Source: Novosphingobium panipatense
Lineage (GTDB): Bacteria; Pseudomonadota; Alphaproteobacteria; Sphingomonadales; Sphingomonadaceae
DNA: 38,930 nt
Assembly (NCBI RefSeq): GCF_002149965.1
Contig: NZ_MSQB01000038.1
Coordinates: 1 to 38,930 of the forward strand
Reading direction: 5' to 3'
Shown here: in pieces, positions 1 to 7,197 of the stretch
How positions within the stretch are numbered: the stretch's first letter is position 1
Layout: each line of letters begins with the position of its first letter
Notes under the pieces: generated by a model
Told to the model about the DNA's origin: nothing
What the model saw: the letters and a program-made list of their open reading frames with translations, nothing else
Databases searched by the model: none
Position numbers and translations under genes: made by a program

Positions 1-119
1 CCTGTGCGCATGCGCCAGACTCGCATGCGAACGCAACAAAGGGAATCCCGAACCGGACTCTTATGTCAGGCGGAAACCACTAGGTGCGGGCGCGTTCACA
101 CTTTCGTTCAGAGTGCTTC

Positions 120-707
120 GTGACCGCCCCTCATGTCCGCCCCATAGATCGCTGGTTTATCGACGAAGTCCTGCCGCATGAGCGCGCCTATCTCGATTAT
201 GCGCGCCGGACGGTGCGCAATGACGAGGAGGCGGGGGACATCGTGCAGGAAGTCTATGCCAGGCTGTTCACGCTCGACGGCTGGAGCGCGATTCTCAATC
301 CGCCGGGCTATGTCATGCGCATGATCCATAACCAGGCGATCGAACGGATCCGGCAGGCGCGGGTCGTGACCATGCAGCCGATGCCGGCGCCTTCGCATCT
401 GGAAATTGCCGACGATACGCCGGACAGCTTCCGCATCGTCGCCGCGCGCGTGCAGATGGAGCGGGTGCAGACCGCGATATCGAACCTGCCAGACCGGTGC
501 AGGATCGCGCTGGTGCGCCGCCGCCTGGCTGAGGAAACCCCTAGGCAGATCGCCAGCGATCTGGGCATCAGCGTGTCCACTTTCGAAAAGCGGCTGGCGC
601 GCGCGGTCGAGCTTCTGACCCACGCCTTGACGCCGCACGAACGCGGCGGCGAGGAAGCGTCCGATATGCCTGCAGAAACCGGGATGCGCGAGAAGGTGCT
701 TCTCTGA
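120..707 (+). CDS. ECF-family RNA polymerase sigma factor, FecI-like
   Basis: Alternative sigma factor of the extracytoplasmic-function type, about 195 residues, expected to direct RNA polymerase to the receptor operon downstream. The N-terminal half carries a region-2 pattern (a tyrosine/arginine-rich helix, then DEEAGDIVQEVYARLF). The C-terminal half carries a region-4 helix-turn-helix (LPDRCRIALVRRR, then RQIASDLGISVSTFEKRLARA). The FecR-like gene follows after 79 bp and a TonB-dependent receptor after that, the classical FecI-FecR-FecA order of surface signalling. The start is uncertain. A GTG at 120 has a GAG at 111-113 and gives a normal N-terminus; an in-frame GTG at 84 would add 12 residues with no family resemblance that I can see. 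Long antisense frames across the gene look like GC-driven shadows. Confidence 0.88.
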   Translation: MTAPHVRPIDRWFIDEVLPHERAYLDYARRTVRNDEEAGDIVQEVYARLFTLDGWSAILNPPGYVMRMIHNQAIERIRQARVVTMQPMPAPSHLEIADDTPDSFRIVAARVQMERVQTAISNLPDRCRIALVRRRLAEETPRQIASDLGISVSTFEKRLARAVELLTHALTPHERGGEEASDMPAETGMREKVLL

Positions 708-786
708 TCCACCACAGCTTGATAGATGCGGATGACACGGCCCATAACCCGGCTGGCTCCAGGCATATCTACAGACCCCGCGCGAA

Positions 787-1725
787 ATGACGAAGATGAC
801 GGATCCCCTGGGACAGGACACCCTCCTTGCCGAAGCATCGCGCTGGTTCGCGGCTCTGGATGCGGGAACCGCGCAGCCGGAAGAGTTCGAGGCGTGGCGG
901 CGGAGCAATCCCGCCCATGCAGTCGCCTATGCCCGGATCGCCGCGAACTGGGAGCAGGCCGGTTCCGCGCCCCTTGCCGCTCCGGCCGTGCAGGCGGCGC
1001 CGATGCGCGCCAGCCGCCGCCAGTGGCTTTCCGCTGCCGCTGTAGGACTGCCGGTGGCCTTGCTGGGATCCGGCTTCCTGGCGCAGCGGGCCTATGCCTG
1101 GGACAGCGCGGCCACAGGTGTGGGTGAAACCCGGCGCATCGGCCTGCCCGATGGCAGCACGGCCTTTCTCAATACCGACAGCGCGATTTCCTGGCGCTTC
1201 GACCGCGAGCAGCGGATAGTGCGGCTGGATCGCGGGGAAGTGGCGCTGGACCTGCGACGCGGGGCCTCCGGCACCTTGCGGGTGAAAGAGACGACCCTGC
1301 CGCTCGCGCCGGGGCATTTCGATGCGAGACTGCTCGGCACGCGCGCGGAACTGACCATGCTGGGCGGCGCGGCCATGCCGCTGACACGGGATAGCGGCGG
1401 ACTGACGCTGCGACCCAACCAGTCGATCGTCGTCGACGGCACCGGCACGCCCCGGCTGCAGGAGCACAGCCAGGAGCAGGTCGCCTCGCTCATGGCATGG
1501 CGGGCCGGTGAGATCGTTTTCCTCGACCAGTCGGTTGCCGAGGCCGTGGCCGATTTCAACCGCCATCTTAGCCGCAAGATCACTGTGGGCAATGCCGATC
1601 TTGCGCGGGAGAAGATCGGCGGGCGCTTCGATCTCGACCGGCCCGATCAGTTCCTGAAAGCCGTGTCGCTGACACTCGATGCCCGCGTCGTGGCGACACA
1701 CGATGGCTACGAACTGACCCGCTAA
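787..1725 (+). CDS. FecR-family anti-sigma factor / sigma regulator
   Basis: Inner-membrane regulator that would hold the upstream sigma factor and release or activate it when the cognate receptor is loaded. The 312-residue protein has the expected three parts. An N-terminal cytoplasmic DUF4880-like segment contains FEAWRRSNPAHAVAYAR. One hydrophobic span follows at about residues 76-103 (WLSAAAVGLPVALLGSGFLA). The periplasmic FecR domain contains RRIGLPDGSTAFLNTDSAI and RIVRLDRGEVALD. The last about 70 residues resemble the C-terminal DUF4974/STN-like module that contacts the receptor's signalling domain (FDLDRPDQFLKAVSLTLDA). The ATG at 787 has only a weak ribosome-binding site, and ATG 796 is an in-frame alternative. 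The receptor gene starts 92 bp after the stop codon. Confidence 0.9.
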   Translation: MTKMTDPLGQDTLLAEASRWFAALDAGTAQPEEFEAWRRSNPAHAVAYARIAANWEQAGSAPLAAPAVQAAPMRASRRQWLSAAAVGLPVALLGSGFLAQRAYAWDSAATGVGETRRIGLPDGSTAFLNTDSAISWRFDREQRIVRLDRGEVALDLRRGASGTLRVKETTLPLAPGHFDARLLGTRAELTMLGGAAMPLTRDSGGLTLRPNQSIVVDGTGTPRLQEHSQEQVASLMAWRAGEIVFLDQSVAEAVADFNRHLSRKITVGNADLAREKIGGRFDLDRPDQFLKAVSLTLDARVVATHDGYELTR

Positions 1726-1772
1726 ATTTTTTTTCGGCCGACTTGGAGGCAAGTCGCTTCCAGCCCGTCATC

Positions 1773-1808
1773 CCCCCGAATGGTGCAAACGGTGCACCGT
1801 CTCGGGGG
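1773..1808 (+). promoter_or_regulatory. Nested 5' leader hairpin covering the receptor's ribosome-binding site
   Basis: Between fecR and the receptor start, CCCCCGA at 1773-1779 pairs perfectly with TCGGGGG at 1802-1808. Inside it GGTGC (1782-1786) pairs with GCACC (1794-1798). The G-run at 1804-1808 is also the best Shine-Dalgarno match for the ATG at 1818 (9-base spacing), so the hairpin would hide the ribosome-binding site. The pairing is seen directly; translational control is an inference. Confidence 0.4.
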
Positions 1809-1817
1809 TTAGATTTC

Positions 1818-4800
1818 ATGTCCGTCCGCACAGTGAATTTGCTTGTCGCAGCCCTTGCGGCATCGACCGCGATGGTGGCCAGCCCGGTCCAGGCCGCGGT
1901 TATCTATTTCGATGTTCCGGCACAGTCGCTCGGTCAGGCGCTGATCGCGTTTTCCAAGCAGGCCAAAGTCAAGATCGTCTATCCGGCCGCCGAGATCCGC
2001 GGCATGGCTGCGCCTTCGGTGCGCGGCACGATGTCTCGCCAGGAAGCCCTCGGCCGCCTGATCGCAGGTTCGGGCCTGCGCGTCGTCGGGGATGACGGAC
2101 AGGTCGTTGCACTGGCGCAGGACACGGTGGGAAACGCGCCCGCTGCTGCGGCGGCGCGTGAGGTCGAAGCCGATCCCGACATCGTCGTTACCGGCTACCG
2201 CGAATCCATCGAGGAAGCGCTCCAGCAGAAGCGCGAGGCCAACGCCTTCGTCGAAGTGATCACGGCGGAAGACATCGGCAAGTTCCCCGACAAGAACGTG
2301 GCTGACGCGCTTCAGCGCATGCCGGGCGTGGTCATCACCCGCGATGGCGGCGAAGGGTCGCGCGTCAGCATCCGCGGGTTGCAGCCGGGCCTGACCCAGA
2401 CCCTGCTCAACGGCAACTTCCTGGCCGGCGCCGATAGCGGCGACCCGCAGCGCTCGTTCAACTACGTGATGCTGCCCGCCAACTTCATCGCCAGCACCGA
2501 GGTCTACAAGTCCTCCGAAGCACGGCTGGAAGAAGGCGGCATCGGCGGCACCATCATCCTCAACACCCGTCGTCCTTTCGACGTCCCTTCGGGCTCGGGC
2601 TTCGTCTCGGCGGAGGGTACTTATTCCGACAACAGCGACAAGTTCGAGCCGCAGATCGGCGCGCAATATTCGTGGAAGAACGAGGACGAGACGATCGGCC
2701 TCCTGATCGGCGGCGTCTACCAGAAGCGCACCAACCGCGAGATGCGCTCCACCGCAGGCACCTGGCGCTGGTGGAGCGACCGGGGCGCCGACGGGCAGGT
2801 GCTGGAGCGCGCCACCGACGTCAACGGCAACCCCATCGCCAACGATGCGGCGGTGTCCTACTGGACCGGCGGCGGCCAGAGCACGACCGGCGGCGATCAC
2901 TATACCGGTTACTGGGCCCCGCAGTCGGTCCGCGCCGAAGTCTTCGACCAGGACCGCGAGCGCTTCGGCATCCAGGCGACGGCGCAGTTCCGCCCCACCG
3001 ACACGCTGACGCTGACCGCGAACTACTTCCGCTTCGAATACTCCAGCGACTACATCATGAACCAGTCGACCATTCCCGAATGGGGATATGGCAAGTTCTT
3101 CAGCGATGCCGTGTTCGACAAGAGCGGCACGGTCATGAAGTCCGCCACTTTCGCGGTTCCGGGCGCGGCCTGCCTCAATGCCACCCCCATGTGTACCATG
3201 GAGACGCCGCGCATCACAGGGTACTATTCGAAGGAAAAGCAGCACTCGCAGACTTTCGAGGGCGAGGCGCACTACAAACTCGACCGCTTCGATGCGGTGC
3301 TGAAGGTGGGCAAGACCGCCTCGCGCGGCGGTCCCTCGATGCGCTTCCAGGTCGCCTCAAAGCCGCGCATCACGGTGACGGGGCAGGAGCAGAACGGCAA
3401 CTTCCTCAGCGCCTGGGACCTGTCCAGCAAGGGCGTGGCGATGGAATTCTCGCCCGAGCTGCAACAGAACCTGATGAACGGCGTGGCCCAGATCGACATC
3501 GGCGGCACCAATTCCAGCTTCACCAACAGCGCGATCGACCAGCCCTATGTCCAGCTGGACCTGACGCGGCAGTTCGATGGCGGGTTCCTGCGTTCGATCC
3601 AGCTCGGTGGCAAGTGGCGCAAGCTGGAAGTGCACCGGGAGACCGGGCGCAACGAATGGTATGCCGATGCCGCGAACAAGGTGCGCTACCAGAACACGCC
3701 GGAAGGCGCGATCGCGCTGCCCGAATATTACTATGACAAGCCGATAGGCAACATCAACGGCGGCTTCAGCGCCAACCTCTTCCCGGGCCTGAACTTCCAG
3801 CGCTATCTCGAGATCATCAACGAGCGCTACGGCCCCTCGGTGCGCGAGCCCGAACCGAACAACGTCTACGACCTCTCGGAAGAGACGCTGGGCGGCTATG
3901 CGCAGGCGAACTTTGCGAGCGGCGGCCTGCGTGGCAACCTGGGTGTGCGTGTGGTCAAGACCATCCAGCGCGACCAGACCTCCGACCGCCTGCAGTACCT
4001 CGTCGATTACTGCGTGGACGGCCCGAACGGCCCCTTCGACCCGAACCGCCCACTCGGCGCGGACGGCAACTGCCAGGTCCTGCCGCTCGACCAGCGCGAA
4101 GTGATCGAGAACGTGCGCCTCAACGAGCGCAAGAGCTATACCGACGTGCTGCCCAGCCTCAATCTTTCCTATGACGTGACGCCCACGCTGCTGGTGCGCG
4201 GCGCGGTGGCCAAGGTGGTGTCGCGTCCCTCGATCTCCGACCTCGCTGGTGCGCGCTCGCTCACCTACAAGTCGGAAGCCTATGCCTTTGACCGCGACCA
4301 GTTCGGCGAATTCGCGGGCTGGTCGGGCAGCGGTGGCAACTCGCAGCTCAATGCCTTCAAGGCCTGGCAGTACGATATCGGCGTGGAATGGTACTTCCGC
4401 CCTGGTTCGGTCATCGGCGCCACCGCCTTCCGCAAGGACGTGTCGAACTTCATCGTCCCGCTCGTCATGGACGTGACGCGCGATGTGGCCGGCGAGCAGG
4501 TGCTGATCGAATCCTACTCGACCGTTGCCAACGGCTCGGACGCGGTGTCGCAGGGCGTGGAAATCTACGCGCAGCACACGCTGCCCTTCGGCCTCGGCGC
4601 ACAAGTGAACTTCACCTATAACGACACCTCGACGGCGGACGTCACGCTGGATGGGCAGAAGGTGGGCACCTCGCCGCTGGTCGGCAGCGCGAAGACGCAG
4701 TGGAACGCCTCGGTCTTCTACGAGACCCGCCGCCTGCTGCTGCGCGCCTCGTACAACCGCCGCGGCACGGTGGTGGGCGGCCTGTCCTCGGGCCTCAACA

Positions 4801-4997
4801 CCTACACCGCGCCATACGAGCAGGTGGATCTCAACGCCTCCTACGAGATCCGCGACGGGCTGATGCTCACTGCCTCGATCATCAACCTGACGAAGTCGCA
4901 CGAGTGGCAGTACCTCGGCAACGACACCAAGGACCGCCTGACCAGCTCGATCTACTCGGGCCGCCGTGCCTACGTGGGCATCTCTTACAACTTCTGA
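1818..4997 (+). CDS. TonB-dependent outer-membrane receptor with N-terminal STN signalling domain
   Basis: Outer-membrane importer of about 1059 residues. After a signal peptide ending near SPVQA comes an STN (secretin/TonB short N-terminal) domain over about residues 28-100 (FDVPAQSLGQALIAFSKQA, ending DDGQVVAL). This is the module that contacts a FecR protein. The plug follows with features of the Xanthomonas/Caulobacter receptor class (TIGR01782): ITAEDIGKFPDKNVADALQR, MPGVVITRDGGEGSRVSIRG, then EVYKSSEARLEEGGIGGTI. The barrel ends in a C-terminal Phe (YVGISYNF). The start at 1818 is preferred over TTG 1743 because it opens directly on the signal peptide and has a GGGGG site. Together with the upstream sigma and FecR genes it forms a complete trans-envelope signalling unit. 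The substrate is not readable from sequence, but three exported phosphoesterases follow, suggesting a phosphorylated compound. Confidence 0.93.
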   Translation: MSVRTVNLLVAALAASTAMVASPVQAAVIYFDVPAQSLGQALIAFSKQAKVKIVYPAAEIRGMAAPSVRGTMSRQEALGRLIAGSGLRVVGDDGQVVALAQDTVGNAPAAAAAREVEADPDIVVTGYRESIEEALQQKREANAFVEVITAEDIGKFPDKNVADALQRMPGVVITRDGGEGSRVSIRGLQPGLTQTLLNGNFLAGADSGDPQRSFNYVMLPANFIASTEVYKSSEARLEEGGIGGTIILNTRRPFDVPSGSGFVSAEGTYSDNSDKFEPQIGAQYSWKNEDETIGLLIGGVYQKRTNREMRSTAGTWRWWSDRGADGQVLERATDVNGNPIANDAAVSYWTGGGQSTTGGDHYTGYWAPQSVRAEVFDQDRERFGIQATAQFRPTDTLTLTANYFRFEYSSDYIMNQSTIPEWGYGKFFSDAVFDKSGTVMKSATFAVPGAACLNATPMCTMETPRITGYYSKEKQHSQTFEGEAHYKLDRFDAVLKVGKTASRGGPSMRFQVASKPRITVTGQEQNGNFLSAWDLSSKGVAMEFSPELQQNLMNGVAQIDIGGTNSSFTNSAIDQPYVQLDLTRQFDGGFLRSIQLGGKWRKLEVHRETGRNEWYADAANKVRYQNTPEGAIALPEYYYDKPIGNINGGFSANLFPGLNFQRYLEIINERYGPSVREPEPNNVYDLSEETLGGYAQANFASGGLRGNLGVRVVKTIQRDQTSDRLQYLVDYCVDGPNGPFDPNRPLGADGNCQVLPLDQREVIENVRLNERKSYTDVLPSLNLSYDVTPTLLVRGAVAKVVSRPSISDLAGARSLTYKSEAYAFDRDQFGEFAGWSGSGGNSQLNAFKAWQYDIGVEWYFRPGSVIGATAFRKDVSNFIVPLVMDVTRDVAGEQVLIESYSTVANGSDAVSQGVEIYAQHTLPFGLGAQVNFTYNDTSTADVTLDGQKVGTSPLVGSAKTQWNASVFYETRRLLLRASYNRRGTVVGGLSSGLNTYTAPYEQVDLNASYEIRDGLMLTASIINLTKSHEWQYLGNDTKDRLTSSIYSGRRAYVGISYNF

Positions 4998-5007
4998 TCC
5001 TGACCCG

Positions 5008-5047
5008 AGGGGCCGGTTGGACGCTGCTGCGTTCGGCCGGCCCTTTT
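5008..5047 (+). terminator. Probable intrinsic terminator after the receptor gene
   Basis: GGGCCGG at 5010-5016 pairs with CCGGCCC at 5037-5043. A second stem lies inside it (GACGC 5020-5024 with GCGTT 5029-5033), and the outer stem is followed by TTTTCT. It lies 11 bases past the receptor stop. The phosphoesterase genes start at 5071, so they depend on readthrough or on a promoter of their own. Confidence 0.65.
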
Positions 5048-5070
5048 CTCGTTTCGTGAAAGTCTTTCCA

Positions 5071-6069
5071 ATGCGCAGAAATCTGCTTCTCGCCCTCACT
5101 CTCGCCGCAAGCATCCACGCCGCCCCCGCCCTTGCCTGGGGCGGTCGCGGCCATGCCGTGATCGACCATGCCGCGCTCGATGCGCTGCCCGAGGATGGGC
5201 CGGTGTTCCTGCGCAAATATGCCGAGTTCATCGGCGAGGAAGCGGGCGCGCCCGATAGTTGGCGCTCATCCTCCGAGCCGTTCTCCAAGATCGACGAGGA
5301 CCCCAACCACACCTGGTTCGTGGAACGGCTCCAGTTTCTTAAACCTGTCCCACGCTCGCGCTATGCTTTCGTGTTGGCCCTCTATCGCGAGCATGAACGC
5401 GTGCGGAAAATCGACCCAAAGGCCGCCGAGCGCCTCAACGTGCGCTGGACCGGCACGATGCCTTACGCGATCATGGAAGGCTACGGGCGCATCGTGGCCG
5501 GCATGCGCAGCCTGCGCTGGAAGCGCATGCGGGGCGAGCCGACCGCGAACATCGAGCAGACGCTCGCCTTCTACACCGCGTGGATGTCGCACTATATCGG
5601 GGATGGCACGCAGCCCCACCACGTCAGCATCCACTGCGAGGGCTGGGTCGGCCCCAATCCCAAGGGCTACGCGACCGGGGGCGGCATCCACGGCGCCTTC
5701 GAGATCGGCTATGCCGACGCGATCGACCTCCAGCCCGAGAATTTCGCCAAGCGCATCGGCGCCCCTGCGCGTCAGGAGGGCGACCTCTTCGAGCATGTCC
5801 TCACGTTCCTGAACGAGAGCAATGCCGATGTCGAAACGATCTTCGACCTCGACAAGCGCAAGGTCCTTGCCGATCCGAAGAGCCGCGAGGGGCGCGATTT
5901 CGTCTACCGCCGCAGCGCGGCCGGTGCGGCGATGCTGCGCGACCTGCTCGTGCGCGCATGGACCGAAAGCGCGAAGCCGGGCGAGGGCGATCCGCGCCCG
6001 CAGGACCCGGCCAACCCCAACTACGACCCCGAGACGGGCTCGGCCCCCGCGCCTGCTCCCGTTCGCTGA
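5071..6069 (+). CDS. Secreted zinc-dependent phosphoesterase of the S1/P1 nuclease / phospholipase C fold
   Basis: Exported enzyme, 332 residues. A signal peptide cleaved after ALA would leave Trp23 as the mature N-terminus, as in S1/P1 nucleases and bacterial zinc phospholipases C, where that Trp binds zinc. The other ligands can be placed: His28, probably Asp62, His80, then MSHYIGDGTQPHH giving His174, Asp178 and His184, and finally His207 with Glu211 (GGIHGAFE). The last pair is His-x3-Glu as in phospholipase C, whereas S1/P1 nucleases use His-x3-Asp, so the substrate could be phospholipid or nucleic acid. ATG 5071 is chosen because the signal peptide begins there; the frame is open further upstream without support. 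The alkaline phosphatase gene follows after 23 bp, probably in the same transcript. Confidence 0.78.
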   Translation: MRRNLLLALTLAASIHAAPALAWGGRGHAVIDHAALDALPEDGPVFLRKYAEFIGEEAGAPDSWRSSSEPFSKIDEDPNHTWFVERLQFLKPVPRSRYAFVLALYREHERVRKIDPKAAERLNVRWTGTMPYAIMEGYGRIVAGMRSLRWKRMRGEPTANIEQTLAFYTAWMSHYIGDGTQPHHVSIHCEGWVGPNPKGYATGGGIHGAFEIGYADAIDLQPENFAKRIGAPARQEGDLFEHVLTFLNESNADVETIFDLDKRKVLADPKSREGRDFVYRRSAAGAAMLRDLLVRAWTESAKPGEGDPRPQDPANPNYDPETGSAPAPAPVR

Positions 6070-6092
6070 ACCTGAAAGAGGAACCCTGCCCG

Positions 6093-7163
6093 ATGATCCG
6101 AACCCTCGCCCTCACGGCCTGCGTTGCAGCGCTCGGCCTTTCCGCTGCTCCGGGCCGGGCCGAGGAGGCGAAGAACGTCATCCTCTTCCTTGGCGATGCG
6201 GGCGGGGTCTCGACGCTGAGCGCTGCGGGCATCCTCGAAAACGACCGGCCGCTTTCGCTGTTCATCCAGTCGATGCCGAACATCGCGCTGTCGGATACCT
6301 CGGCGCTCGATGAATGGGTGACGGACTCGGCGGCGGGAATGACTGCCATCGTCACCGGCCGCAAGACCAACAACGCCATGGTCTCGGCGCTGCCGGGAGC
6401 GGGCGGACAGGCGGTGCCGGTCAAGAGCCTCATGGAATATGCCGAGCAGCGCGGCCTTGCCACCGGCATCGTGACCAACATGCCGATCTGGGATGCGACC
6501 CCTGCCGCGAACTATGCCCACGTCGCGCGGCGGTCCGACAAGACCGAGATTTTCCGCCAGATGCTGAAACCCCGCTATGGTGACGGGGTGGACGTGCTGA
6601 TCGGCAAGGGCCGCACCGATGCCGATGCGGCGATGGGGGGCGATGCGCGCAAGGCCTTCGCCGCTGCCGACTACAGCCTTGGCGACGACCTCTCGCTCGT
6701 GGGCAAGCCGAAGCGCGCCGCCGTGCTGCACGATGCGGACTTCGCGCCGATGCCCGCGCTGGAAGCCACGCTGGCGCGTCTGGCGAAGAACCCCAAGGGC
6801 TACGTGCTCGTCGTCGAGTGGGACATGCACACCGACGATCCGCGCGCGGGGCTGCGCCATGTCGGCGAGATGGACGCCATGGTCCGCCGCGCCCACGAAC
6901 TGGCGGGGAAGGACACGCTGATCCTCTTCACCGCCGACCACAGCTTCGGCCTGCGCATGGTGGGCGGAAGCCGCGCTACCCCACTCGCGCAGCAGTACGA
7001 CCCCTCGGACAAGTCCGTCATCACCGTGGAGCGCAACCATACCGGGGAGGAAGTGATCGTCGCCGCATCCGGCCCCGGCGCGGACAAGGTGCGCGGTTTC
7101 ATGCCCAATACCCGCCTGTTCGACATCATGCTGTCAGCTTTGGGGTGGAAGCGGGACGAATGA
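6093..7163 (+). CDS. Secreted alkaline phosphatase (compact form)
   Basis: Periplasmic phosphomonoesterase of the alkaline phosphatase superfamily, 356 residues with a signal peptide ending near residue 22. NVILFLGDAGG supplies metal ligand Asp35. DSAAGMTAIVTGRKT holds the nucleophile Ser79 in the family context. TADHSFGL supplies Asp282 and His283, and HTGEEV with ASGPGA gives His316 and the C-terminal zinc site. The middle metal motif is VVEWDMHTDDP (Glu242, Asp244, His246) instead of the Escherichia coli-type spacing, and the crown region is largely missing (family members are commonly 430-550 residues). It is therefore a short variant. A good GAGGA site precedes ATG 6093. It sits between two other exported phosphoesterase genes and probably releases phosphate from their products. 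Confidence 0.85.
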   Translation: MIRTLALTACVAALGLSAAPGRAEEAKNVILFLGDAGGVSTLSAAGILENDRPLSLFIQSMPNIALSDTSALDEWVTDSAAGMTAIVTGRKTNNAMVSALPGAGGQAVPVKSLMEYAEQRGLATGIVTNMPIWDATPAANYAHVARRSDKTEIFRQMLKPRYGDGVDVLIGKGRTDADAAMGGDARKAFAAADYSLGDDLSLVGKPKRAAVLHDADFAPMPALEATLARLAKNPKGYVLVVEWDMHTDDPRAGLRHVGEMDAMVRRAHELAGKDTLILFTADHSFGLRMVGGSRATPLAQQYDPSDKSVITVERNHTGEEVIVAASGPGADKVRGFMPNTRLFDIMLSALGWKRDE

Positions 7164-7197
7164 TCCCGCGCCTCTTCTTCCTTTCCTTTGAAACCGG

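Noticed and set aside
769..1752. Minus-strand frame of 327 codons opposite fecR
   Set aside because: Antisense to a clear FecR gene, with no start context or domain.
3357..5312. Long minus-strand frame (651 codons) opposite the first receptor
   Set aside because: Composition is the Arg/Val/Ala-rich pattern of a GC-rich antisense shadow; no domains, and the + strand receptor is certain. The same applies to 1809-3272, 7126-8874, 14087-16027 and 18544-20676.
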